From positions 1 through 20,542 of the forward strand of contig JAEZJP010000341.1 in NCBI GenBank assembly GCA_023415715.1: a DNA stretch of 20,542 nucleotides, written 5' to 3'. Within the stretch, counting starts at the first letter, position 1, and the number at the start of each line of letters is the position of its first letter. Below the pieces are notes generated by a model, which did not search any database, was not told where the DNA came from, and saw nothing but the letters and a program-made list of their open reading frames with translations. Origin of the DNA: Bacillota bacterium (GTDB lineage: Bacteria; Bacillota; Clostridia; Christensenellales; Aristaeellaceae). Shown here one piece after another: positions 7,945 to 16,374 of this stretch. Made by a program: the position numbers and the translations under genes.

Positions 7945-8955
7945 ATGACGAAAAAGGTTACGATGGAGGATATCGCCGGCAGGCTGAATATATCCAAAAA
8001 TGCCGTGTCCCTGGCATTGCGCAATAAACCCGGCATCAGTGACAAGATGCGCGAAAATGTATTGAAGGTAGCAAATGAATTGAATTACGGCAAAATTCCC
8101 GCCGTCCCCTCGGTGCTGAACATACTTGCGCTGGTACCTGGCCGCCTGAGCGTGAGGACCGCCAATTCCTTTTACGCCCAGGTATGTTTTCATATGGAGT
8201 CTTACGCCAAATCCCTTGGCTACAATCTGGTAATCGCCAGCGTCGACCCTGAAGAGGAGGCGGTGTGCCTTCCTCCCTCCATTCTGAAATCCATCGATTT
8301 TATGGGCATCATCGCCATCGGAAACCTGAGTTACAATTACATAACGATGCTGGCCAAACTGGGGCTTCGCATACTGCTGGCGGACCAATATTATCCTTCT
8401 CTTCCCATCAATTCCGTTACCAGCGCCAATGCTTCCGGCGGTTATATTCTGACACGCCATCTCATTGAAAACGGCCATAAGGCCATTGAATATTTCGGAC
8501 AAAAGCTGTTTACTTCCAGCCTGTATGACCGCTGGATCGGCTATTCCCGGGCGATGACGGAGGCAGGGCTTGTGGTTCGGGAAAACGGGTACCACTATAC
8601 CCGTTCCAACCATGGAGAAGAGGACAGGCGCCACATTGAAAGCGCCCTTGGCAAGCTTGACGAAATGCCCACCGCCGTATTTTGCGGCAACGACCATATC
8701 GCTGGCGAGCTGATTTCCGTATTGGAACAAAAGGGTCTTTCGGTGCCGGATGATATTTCCGTGGTGGGGTTTGACGATCTGGAGATCCCGGCTGTGATCA
8801 TCCATCAATTGACTACCTATCATACAAAAAAAGCCGCCCTGGCCTGTACGGCCGTAGACAGCATTATCCATTACCAGCCCGATCCGCCCAAGAACATTTC
8901 CATTTATGGCGAGCCGGTATTCCGCAAAAGCGTAAAAAACATACGGCAGGAATAG
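7945..8955 (+). CDS. LacI family transcriptional regulator
   Basis: Sugar-responsive repressor, 336 residues. An N-terminal LacI helix-turn-helix is at residues 5-25 (TMEDIAGRLNISKNAVSLAL), followed by the hinge region and a periplasmic-binding-protein-like effector domain (FMGIIAIGN, SVTSANASGGYILTRHLIENG, TAVFCGNDHIAGELI, SVVGFDDLEIPAVI). ATG 7945 has AAAGGG 8 nt upstream; a GTG at 7936 preceded by GAGAGG is an alternative that adds three residues. Transcribed away from the ABC transporter operon and leading a compact operon with the oxidoreductase and GH130 enzyme. It most likely controls both directions in response to the imported sugar. The effector is inferred, not seen. Confidence 0.9.
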   Translation: MTKKVTMEDIAGRLNISKNAVSLALRNKPGISDKMRENVLKVANELNYGKIPAVPSVLNILALVPGRLSVRTANSFYAQVCFHMESYAKSLGYNLVIASVDPEEEAVCLPPSILKSIDFMGIIAIGNLSYNYITMLAKLGLRILLADQYYPSLPINSVTSANASGGYILTRHLIENGHKAIEYFGQKLFTSSLYDRWIGYSRAMTEAGLVVRENGYHYTRSNHGEEDRRHIESALGKLDEMPTAVFCGNDHIAGELISVLEQKGLSVPDDISVVGFDDLEIPAVIIHQLTTYHTKKAALACTAVDSIIHYQPDPPKNISIYGEPVFRKSVKNIRQE

Positions 8956-8959
8956 CAAG

Positions 8960-10279
8960 ATGATGTACAGCAAAGATCTTTCTCCATCTGCCCATGCGGA
9001 TGTTTTGGTGGCCGGGGGCGGCCCGGCCGGCTGCGCTGCGGCGGCAGCCGCCGCCAGGGAAGGCAAGTCTGTTTTACTCCTGGAGGCCGCCGGCTGCCTG
9101 GGCGGCATGGGTACCGCGGGCCTTGTGCCAACCTGGTGCCCTTTTTCCGATAAGGAGAAAATGATATACCGGGGCCTTGCCAAGCGGGTGTTCGAGGAAA
9201 GCAAAATAGCCCTGCCGCATGTGATGAAAAGGGAAAATTGGCTGGACTGGGTGCCCATCGATGCGGAGCACTTAAAACGCGTGTATGACAGCATGATGGA
9301 GGAATTTGGCGTAACGGTGCTGCTTCACACGTTGATCGTGGATGTTCTTCTTGAAAGTGGCCGGATTACCGGCGTTGTCGCCGCCGGTAAAAGCGGCCTT
9401 GCCCTGTATACGGCCGATATGTTTGTGGATTGCACGGGAGATGCGGACATTGCCGCAGCCGCCGGCGCTCCTTACCAAAAAGGGGACGAAACCGGCGCCA
9501 TGCAGCCCGCCACCTTGTGCTTTACCCTCACCAATGTGAATGAATACGCTTATCTTAATGGTCCGGAACTTCATCCTTCCAATCCGGACAGCCCCATTTA
9601 TAAGATTCTAAGGGATGGCAAATACCCCATTTTATCCGATGCGCATCTTTGCCACGCGCTGGTTGGGCCGCGCACGGTGGGTTTCAATGCGGGGCATCTG
9701 TTTCATGTGGACAATAACGATGTGAAGAGCCTGACTCATGCCCAGCAGGAAGGCCGCAAAATCGCCAAGGCGTTTAGGGATGCCCTGGCGGAATATGTTC
9801 CCGCCGCATTTGCCGGCGCCCACCTTGTTAAGACTGCTTCCATGGTGGGTATACGGGAGACACGGCGGATTGTAGGGCTGTATACGCTGACCAGGGAAGA
9901 TTATATAAACCGCCGGAGCTTTGAAGGTGAGATCTGCCGCAACGCGTATTACCTTGATGTCCACCAGCCCAAGGGCCTGAACGACGTGCGGGAATCTGAG
10001 AAACATACATACCGTTATGGACCCGGCGAATCCCACGGCATCCCATACCGCTGCCTTATACCCCAAAATACAAAAAATGTGCTGGTCGCCGGCCGGTGCT
10101 TAAGCTGTGACAGGCAGGTGCAGGGCAGCGTGCGGGTGATGCCGGTTTGCCTTGCCACCGGGGAGGCGGCAGGCGCGGCAGCCGCCCTTGCCCTATCCAT
10201 GAAAAACGGGCAGCCGGACGAAGTGGATGATGCCTCTTTGCGCCGTTTGCTTAAACACCATGGCGCTTATTTCCAATAA
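8960..10279 (+). CDS. FAD-dependent oxidoreductase (FAD_oxidored family)
   Basis: A 439-residue flavoprotein. The dinucleotide-binding glycine motif is GGGPAG at residues 19-24, with Glu42 ending the second strand (VLLLEA), then GCLGGMGTAGLVP. Later family features are DMFVDCTGDADIAAAAGAPY, MVGIRETRRIVG, and the C-terminal GRCLSCDRQVQGSVRVMPVCLATGEAAGAAAA. This matches the FAD_oxidored (PF12831-like) group, often found in sugar catabolic loci and mostly without known substrates. No signal peptide or membrane segment, so cytoplasmic. It begins 4 nt after the regulator stop, with AGGAA upstream, and the GH130 gene follows 24 nt later, so translation is probably coupled. Oxidation of a sugar or sugar derivative is inferred from context only. 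Confidence 0.88.
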   Translation: MMYSKDLSPSAHADVLVAGGGPAGCAAAAAAAREGKSVLLLEAAGCLGGMGTAGLVPTWCPFSDKEKMIYRGLAKRVFEESKIALPHVMKRENWLDWVPIDAEHLKRVYDSMMEEFGVTVLLHTLIVDVLLESGRITGVVAAGKSGLALYTADMFVDCTGDADIAAAAGAPYQKGDETGAMQPATLCFTLTNVNEYAYLNGPELHPSNPDSPIYKILRDGKYPILSDAHLCHALVGPRTVGFNAGHLFHVDNNDVKSLTHAQQEGRKIAKAFRDALAEYVPAAFAGAHLVKTASMVGIRETRRIVGLYTLTREDYINRRSFEGEICRNAYYLDVHQPKGLNDVRESEKHTYRYGPGESHGIPYRCLIPQNTKNVLVAGRCLSCDRQVQGSVRVMPVCLATGEAAGAAAALALSMKNGQPDEVDDASLRRLLKHHGAYFQ

Positions 10280-10303
10280 AGAAAGCAGATGGAGGATCCC
10301 TTT

Positions 10304-11290
10304 ATGCAAATGGTAGAGCCTGTCCTGCGGTCCAGCGCGGCATTGATGCGGCATCCGCGAAACCCGATCCTTACTTCCGCCCAGGTTCCTTACCCTTCCG
10401 ATTTGGTATTCAACGCGGGTGTGATCAAGCACCGGGGTCAGTATGTGATGGTGTTCCGCAACGACTATCATTACCTGCACGGCTCAGCCTTTGAGGGCAC
10501 CAATATCGGCATCGCAACAAGCAGCAACGGCATTGACTGGGAAGTAAAACCTGAGCCATGCTTTTCCATGAAGGACGAGGAAATCATTCGCGCCTATGAT
10601 CCGCGGCTTACGGTAATCGAAGACAAGGTCTACATGACCTTTGCCGTAGATACAAAACATGGCCTTCGGGGCGGCATTGCCGCCACGGAAGATTTTGAAC
10701 ACTTTACCGTGCTGTCCATGACCGTGCCCGACAACCGGAATATGGTGCTCTTCCCCGAAAAGATCGGCGGAATGTATGTGCGCCTGGAAAGGCCCCTGCC
10801 GGTATACTCCAGGGGCGGCAAGGACCGCTTCGACATATGGATTTCCCAATCACCGGACCTTATCTACTGGGGTAACTCCGCCCTTTTGGCCTCGGTGGAG
10901 GATTTTCCCTTCGCCAATGATAAAATCGGCCCCGGCGCGCCCCCCATTAAAACCCGTGATGGCTGGCTGGCATTGGTGCATACCGTGGATATCGACCACA
11001 CGCGGGGCAAAAACGGTTGGGAAGACAAGTGGGCAAAGCGTTATTGCGCGGGCGTGATGCTGCTGGACCTACATGACCCCGCAAAAGTGCTGGGCATATC
11101 CAAAGCGCCGCTGATCGCACCGGAAACACCGTATGAAACGATACATGGCTTCCGTACCAACGTGGTCTTCCCAACCGGGCTTATCGCCGAAGAGGATGGC
11201 ACCTGCAAGATCTACTATGGCGCATCGGATACGGTCATTTCCCTGGCTACCGCAAGGATTGAAGATCTGGTGGCGCTTTGTCTTAAGTAG
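10304..11290 (+). CDS. GH130 family glycoside phosphorylase (beta-mannoside type)
   Basis: Cytoplasmic five-bladed beta-propeller of 328 residues, expected to phosphorolyse beta-mannosides to mannose 1-phosphate plus a shortened acceptor. Seen: NPILTS near the start, VFNAGVIK, the catalytic-Asp segment AYDPRLTVIEDKVYMTF (Asp99), DNRNMVLFPEKIGG, YVRLERPLP, DIWISQSPDLIYWG, GAPPIKTRDGWL, NVVFPTG and KIYYGASDTVISLA. These are the standard GH130 blocks. Linkage specificity and subfamily (mannosyl-glucose, mannooligosaccharide or beta-1,2-mannobiose) cannot be told by eye. ATG 10304 is chosen because GGAGG (10291-10295) is 8 nt upstream; the ATG at 10289 has no site. Third gene of the LacI operon, and a distant structural relative of the DUF1861 protein at 1632-2588. 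Confidence 0.88.
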   Translation: MQMVEPVLRSSAALMRHPRNPILTSAQVPYPSDLVFNAGVIKHRGQYVMVFRNDYHYLHGSAFEGTNIGIATSSNGIDWEVKPEPCFSMKDEEIIRAYDPRLTVIEDKVYMTFAVDTKHGLRGGIAATEDFEHFTVLSMTVPDNRNMVLFPEKIGGMYVRLERPLPVYSRGGKDRFDIWISQSPDLIYWGNSALLASVEDFPFANDKIGPGAPPIKTRDGWLALVHTVDIDHTRGKNGWEDKWAKRYCAGVMLLDLHDPAKVLGISKAPLIAPETPYETIHGFRTNVVFPTGLIAEEDGTCKIYYGASDTVISLATARIEDLVALCLK

Positions 11291-11411
11291 TTATGATCTC
11301 ATGAACTGCCGCGCATATCGCGGGGGCCGCTTCGAAAACGGATAAGGTCTCATACAATTCGGGTCCGACTGTCAAACTGTAACTGCCGGGTGTCGACTTT
11401 TTTAACAACAT

Positions 11412-11449
11412 AAAGCACCGCTTTGCCGTATGTGAAGTGGTGCTTTTTA
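11412..11449 (+). terminator. Rho-independent terminator, copy of the one at 2669
   Basis: Stem AAAGCACCGCTT / AAGTGGTGCTTT with one G-T wobble, loop TGCCGTATGTG, then TTTTTAT. Stem, loop and downstream bases closely match the terminator at 2669-2705, so it is the left end of the duplicated module. It also closes the GH130 operon. Confidence 0.8.
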
Positions 11450-11451
11450 TA

Positions 11452-11876
11452 GGTCTGGTGACCGCAACCCCTGATGTAAGACTAATCTCAAATATTTATA
11501 CGCTCCATGTACATGAACTCTGTAAGCTAGACCAACCTCGCAAACTGTCATCCTGAACGAAGTGAAGGATCATAGATTTTCATGCTTCGCCAAGATCCTT
11601 CGTCACTTCGTTTCTCAGGATGACATCGAGCGGAGTTTAATCGTATATATACGTGTGTATTCATCCAAAGATAAGGCTTTTATTCCTCAGGCCGGCGACT
11701 TCATCTACTTCAGGAGGAACAACCATCCAAACGATCATTGCAGCCACGTTGGTTTTATATACTCTGTGGACGCCATAAACAGCACTTTGATCACTGTGGA
11801 AGGAAACATCAGTAACAAGGTTGTAAGCCGCACCTTTTCACTTTTTGATGGTTGGCTATGGCAGGATGGCGTTTAA
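11452..11876 (+). pseudogene. Decayed copy of the SH3b-CHAP hydrolase gene
   Basis: The stretch at 11452-11485 matches the third SH3b repeat of the gene at 2846-3994 (around 3275-3307). The segment from about 11665 to 11876 matches its CHAP C-terminus, for example AGDFIYFR, HPNDHCSHVGF and NKVVSRTFSL, keeping the catalytic His but not the Cys part. The middle is lost and carries the palindromic repeat at 11546-11625. The last residues are frameshifted (GWLWQDGV instead of GEIVGYGRLAF). The homology runs on past the stop: GAAAGATAACGCACC and a degraded version of the GGCAGTTCTT terminator (to about 11950). No start codon or ribosome site is usable, so it is a remnant. Confidence 0.85.
11546..11625. 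repeat. Palindromic TGTCATCCTGA repeat element
   Basis: An 80-bp near-perfect inverted repeat: TGTCATCCTGAACGAAGTGA at the left and TCTCAGGATGACA at the right, with GAAGGATC / GATCCTTC inside. It has the same terminal sequence as the element at 1100-1295. It lies inside the decayed SH3b-CHAP copy, and no coding capacity is apparent. Confidence 0.8.
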
Positions 11877-12063
11877 TGAAAGATAACGCACCAAGTAAAC
11901 AGGAGGCAGTTCTTTGGATTTTTTGTAACAATACAGAAGTACAGAGAATTTTCTCCGGTGTTCCAGACCAGGGCGTTCGGTTCACCCATATTACTGGTTA
12001 AATGACGATTCTATGTGTTGGTACATTTGAATAAGGAGTTAATATCACATACTCTGCACAATG

Positions 12064-15000
12064 TCATACATCAGGAAATGATCCTTTTTGGGCATTGAAG
12101 ATAATGTTGAGCAATTCACCTTCCTCTACTTCCTTTTTTTCAACTTCATTTTTAGTCCAGAGTGGTATATCGGGAAAAGCAACTATAGCATTGTTGAACC
12201 AATTGTTAACATCCCATTTTGTAATCTGACTAGTTAATCTGTGTCTACATAAGAGAAGCATTACAATGTCACCTTCAACATCATTAAACAATACATTGCT
12301 TTCCCACCAATTTCGAATAAAATAGCCTTGACTTTTAGAAACCTTCGAAAAATAGGCATCAGCACGTGACCAATCAGCCGGTTTTTGACTTAAAATCAAA
12401 TATAGAGCCATGTTTACTAAAGAAAAGCTTTCGGATACCAAAAGACCTGGTTCAAGCAATTCCTCAACCGTATATGATCTATCACCAAAAACAACTTCAC
12501 GTACTTCATGCCTTCGTAGCATATATGCTAGGTTGTTTCGTGCCGTTGTGTCATTATAATCCTCGCTCCATGCCTTAACGAACTCTTGACACGCCTTTTC
12601 CATGTCACCTTTCTCGTAATAAAAATATCCGTTAGATAATTGATCATCAATATTCTCTGTTAACTCTTTATTCGGATATGACTTATTATGTATAGAGCCA
12701 AGCAAGAGTAATTTATCCTCTTCTTCGTCTAATCTATTCATGGATAGAAGATTTTGCTGCAACAAAAAGTTTAGCTCTTGTTTTATCTGGACTTCATTCC
12801 AAGCCTTTGCATATACACATGCCCAAAACAATCCAATCTTTTCAATTCGTTCTCTACTTTCCAAATACTTTGTGCAAAAAAATTCCTTAGTTGTCATGTC
12901 TACACTATAACGCTTATACAGATCGCATGTGCCTTTATTCACAAATGCTCTGCAGAATATTTCAACCCCGTCAATATCTTGTGATCTGTGCATCAATAAT
13001 AAACTTCTATAAACTAATTCACTGGACAATTCTGGTGAATATGATTGTTCAGTTGATAATATAAGAAGTTCATTTAGAGCCCTAATAGCACTTTTTGCCA
13101 CAATATCATTATTGTTATTATACAGAGTTATAAGAAGATCACAAATCGAGCATGAACCATATAAGCCATTCAATAAATAATTTCTCCATGCATAGGGGGA
13201 ATGCAACCATAAAATATGCTCCAGCATAGAAATATTATAGACTAATATATCAATATTGTTCACATTCTTTTGAATTTCATCAACGACTATATCAATTGCA
13301 TTATCATTTGATTCCATAAATTTAGTTGCCGCATACAGAATCGATTGCGTTTTTTCAAAAAAATTGCCGAATTCATCTGAGTACTTAGATTTTAACATTT
13401 TCTGTAATGATTCAATTTGTTCATTACTTACTCCATTTGAAAATACGCTTTGATAGATTTTTGCGCGTGTTTCTTGTGTCAGCATAGCTTCATCTAATAC
13501 AATATTTAACAACAGTATTTTGAGGGATATAATGATTTTTTCGTCAATTAACATATCCAATTTATCTAATTGTCTAATTATCTCATCTACAACTCTGTTG
13601 GCTTTCTTTTTTGATAATGTAGTGGCTAATAATATAACTTCATGCTTGTTTTCATCCAAAATAAAAAGTGACATAACATCTGTAAATTCAATAAATCTGT
13701 TTACATCTGCATAGTATCCCTCTACAATAGCAACAGCAGCTAAATATTCTTGAAAAGTTAAATGACGGAATTCATATTCATCTTCGAACTCACGATTGTC
13801 GCTACTTTGGCAATATCCTCTTTTGATCAATAAGCTACTGCGCAATTCAACACGTTCAATAAACAGATTTAATGGTTCATTATCGTATGCGACAATCCAA
13901 TCTTGCTCTTGACGAGCTGCAGAAAACAAGCGTAATAAATCTCTTTTTCCAATAGTTTGCACACCACGTTTCATCATATCAAAAGCAACATAAGCTAATT
14001 GACATATCGTAACATCCAGATCAAGCGGGGCATGCCCTGCTTGATTCCAAGTTTCAAGTAGAACGCGTATGGACTCCTTGTACAGTGCAATTCTCTTTGT
14101 AGGTAATCTACCAACCCTTCTATTAACAAGTAATAGAGCGGTTAACAACAGGGGGTTTCTCGCCAATGCAAAAATTTGTGGATTTTTTATAATTGTTAGT
14201 GCAAGTTCGCTTGCCTGATCTACTGTTTGTTTTCTGTCATCAAATACAACCTTATGCCATTCAATACAGAGTGTAATAATGTCATCTGGGTCAAACTCTG
14301 CTATTTCGAATTGCTTAAAATTTGAAAAAAGGCCATGACTAATTCTGTCAAATCCAACGATTCTAGAAGTAAGTAAAACATTTACCTTAGGATTCCCTTT
14401 AATAAAAATCAGCAATTGTTCTATAAAGCGGTTACGTACATCAGTATTTGTTATTTCATCTAGTCCATCAATAAGTAGGAGTGCTGTGCCATCATCAATA
14501 CTACTGTAACAAAGATATTGGAAAGCTCTAGATATTTCATATTCATTTGGCTTGAATTCAGCATCTTGAGATATATAACTTATGATTTCACTAATCGATA
14601 TGTTTGTGTTTTGTTTAAAAGTTCTGCACTTGATCCATATCGGGAAAAATACACGACAAGGCAAATTATCATTCACATCAGAGAAGCGATTGGAAAAGCT
14701 GTATGCAATTGCTATACGTTTAAGAAGGGTTGTTTTTCCACTCCCAGGTCCAGCAAGAAGGATGCGGCAAAATGTATCATTACCTTCAGGAATGATTTGT
14801 TTTGTATAATTGTCGTTTGGCAAGTATGGTAAACCATCTGTTGTTAATGTCATTTCGCCTTCACGTTGGGATCTTTCTCGGAATTTTAATGGGATATACA
14901 ATTTTTCCAACCGTAAAGTTTTAGATCCCACCTGGTCATCTGACGGTAATCCATCTAGCCGTATCTCTCCACATTCGTATTCAAGATATTGAAAATATCT

Positions 15001-16374
15001 TTTTTTTGCTTCATCAACCTTGTCTTGTGATAATGGCATCTCCATCTTGCACATACTTAATGATTGTACCGGTTCTAATATAGATTCTATATCCATGCAA
15101 TATGAGAGTCTTTTTTTAAGGTTTGCAAATAAGCCATTTATGTTTGCAGGATCTGTAAATTCTTCATCGCGTTTGAACCAAATTCTGATTTTATCATCAC
15201 ATACAAATATATCCATGTCATTTCCATGTAAAGTATTATCATTTTTACTCGGGACCACAAATCGATTTCTATCCCACATCTGTAATTCGTCAGAAAGACG
15301 CAACAGGAAGGCGAAGGGTTGCGCATAGTAGTCTGGTATTAATTTGTTATCAAGCATTATTCTAAAGCGATTAATGTTAACTCCACAATCAAACAACTCT
15401 TCCTTTATCCAGACTTCCTTTTTAATATTATGTAAAGCTATGGCATTAGCAGCCTCGATAATGAAAGTATTAGTACTATCTATTTTACTTTGTACAGTTT
15501 CAATAAATAGCTTTACATCTTTCTGAAAAAAGTTCAAATCATTCTGTGCAATACAATTTATATGGTCTCTGAAATGTAGCCACATTTTAAGCAGCAGTAA
15601 TGCACTTACTATTCCGTGATCCGCATAACATGGTCTCTCATCCACACTACGATGCCCACGTGCATAATTGTAGTAACACTTTATAGAATTATTTCCATTT
15701 TGGCAAACAAGACCAGAATATTTTCCACAAGAAATTAACAGATTAAATAGATAATCATCATTTTCAATTGAGGTAATGGTTTCAATAGGATAACACGTTA
15801 TAGAATTGTTTTGCATAAATGATTTTTCTTCAAAACATTCTAAGGAATTATATATACTTGATAATGGGTACATATATTGAGGATTTATCTTCTTTAAAAA
15901 CATACCCCAATAATCATTATGTTTATCTATTTCCTCGTTTTCAAATAGATATCCAATATCATGCCATAGTGAAACAACCGTCCATGTCTTTAAAAATTTT
16001 TCTTCATCCAATATATTACCATCGTAAAATTTGTATTCAGCGAAAGCTGATTTGATTGTAACATTACTTTCATATATGTACAGACCTAATATAAATGTTT
16101 TTAAGATATGAGTTGAATGATCTCTGTAACGCAAATAGAATACATGATCATATTCGAATTCAGATAATAAGCGCAACAAAGGACGTGGCCCAAACTCTGG
16201 ATATCTGTCCCAAATTTGCTCATATAGCGCAAGTGAAGCTGTATATCTCTTTTCTTCGTTGTCGCCAAAAGCTTGCTTTAACAAAGATAAAGAATTGCTG
16301 TCACTAAAACACGCCTTTTTGAACAATGAGGAGGTTAATGCCCAATTATACAAGGTATCATTTATATTACCCAT
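12064..16374 (-). CDS. HD domain-NACHT ATPase-helical repeat protein, putative NLR-like defence protein
   Basis: 1436 residues, no signal peptide. N-terminal region to about residue 430: an HD-type metal site, with His86 (YRDHSTH), His138-Asp139 (SLWHDIGY), His253 (YADHGIVSA), His315 (ALHNI) and Asp362 (LRLSDELQMWDR). Residues 487-500 (LRLEKLYIPLKFRE) form the usual pre-NACHT linker. NACHT: Walker A AGPGSGKTT (541-549), Walker B LLLIDGLDE (632-640), LLTSR (667-671), LARNPLLLTAL (737-747) and FRHLTFQEYLAA (869-880). From about 900: HEAT/ARM-like helices, with TPR-like repeats near 1243-1290 and 1316-1348. STAND NTPases of this layout sense a target with the C-terminus, oligomerise on ATP and activate the N-terminus; several bacterial NACHT proteins stop phage. 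Clearly more AT-rich than its neighbours and single-gene. Start ATG 16374 has AGAGGGA about 8 nt upstream. The anti-phage role is inferred. Confidence 0.85.
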   Translation of the reverse strand: MGNINDTLYNWALTSSLFKKACFSDSNSLSLLKQAFGDNEEKRYTASLALYEQIWDRYPEFGPRPLLRLLSEFEYDHVFYLRYRDHSTHILKTFILGLYIYESNVTIKSAFAEYKFYDGNILDEEKFLKTWTVVSLWHDIGYLFENEEIDKHNDYWGMFLKKINPQYMYPLSSIYNSLECFEEKSFMQNNSITCYPIETITSIENDDYLFNLLISCGKYSGLVCQNGNNSIKCYYNYARGHRSVDERPCYADHGIVSALLLLKMWLHFRDHINCIAQNDLNFFQKDVKLFIETVQSKIDSTNTFIIEAANAIALHNIKKEVWIKEELFDCGVNINRFRIMLDNKLIPDYYAQPFAFLLRLSDELQMWDRNRFVVPSKNDNTLHGNDMDIFVCDDKIRIWFKRDEEFTDPANINGLFANLKKRLSYCMDIESILEPVQSLSMCKMEMPLSQDKVDEAKKRYFQYLEYECGEIRLDGLPSDDQVGSKTLRLEKLYIPLKFRERSQREGEMTLTTDGLPYLPNDNYTKQIIPEGNDTFCRILLAGPGSGKTTLLKRIAIAYSFSNRFSDVNDNLPCRVFFPIWIKCRTFKQNTNISISEIISYISQDAEFKPNEYEISRAFQYLCYSSIDDGTALLLIDGLDEITNTDVRNRFIEQLLIFIKGNPKVNVLLTSRIVGFDRISHGLFSNFKQFEIAEFDPDDIITLCIEWHKVVFDDRKQTVDQASELALTIIKNPQIFALARNPLLLTALLLVNRRVGRLPTKRIALYKESIRVLLETWNQAGHAPLDLDVTICQLAYVAFDMMKRGVQTIGKRDLLRLFSAARQEQDWIVAYDNEPLNLFIERVELRSSLLIKRGYCQSSDNREFEDEYEFRHLTFQEYLAAVAIVEGYYADVNRFIEFTDVMSLFILDENKHEVILLATTLSKKKANRVVDEIIRQLDKLDMLIDEKIIISLKILLLNIVLDEAMLTQETRAKIYQSVFSNGVSNEQIESLQKMLKSKYSDEFGNFFEKTQSILYAATKFMESNDNAIDIVVDEIQKNVNNIDILVYNISMLEHILWLHSPYAWRNYLLNGLYGSCSICDLLITLYNNNNDIVAKSAIRALNELLILSTEQSYSPELSSELVYRSLLLMHRSQDIDGVEIFCRAFVNKGTCDLYKRYSVDMTTKEFFCTKYLESRERIEKIGLFWACVYAKAWNEVQIKQELNFLLQQNLLSMNRLDEEEDKLLLLGSIHNKSYPNKELTENIDDQLSNGYFYYEKGDMEKACQEFVKAWSEDYNDTTARNNLAYMLRRHEVREVVFGDRSYTVEELLEPGLLVSESFSLVNMALYLILSQKPADWSRADAYFSKVSKSQGYFIRNWWESNVLFNDVEGDIVMLLLCRHRLTSQITKWDVNNWFNNAIVAFPDIPLWTKNEVEKKEVEEGELLNIIFNAQKGSFPDV

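Noticed and set aside
7777..9294. 505-codon minus-strand open frame opposite the LacI and oxidoreductase genes
   Set aside because: It spans the antisense of two clear genes and the regulator promoter; no motif or ribosome site.
11562..11876. A functional 104-residue CHAP protein
   Set aside because: Its first part is the palindromic repeat, the catalytic Cys region is missing and the C-terminus is frameshifted relative to the intact copy.
12064..16374. CRISPR/Cas3 identity for the HD domain protein
   Set aside because: The HD motif alone recalls Cas3, but there is no helicase domain, no Cas gene and no repeat-spacer array in the window; the ATPase is NACHT.
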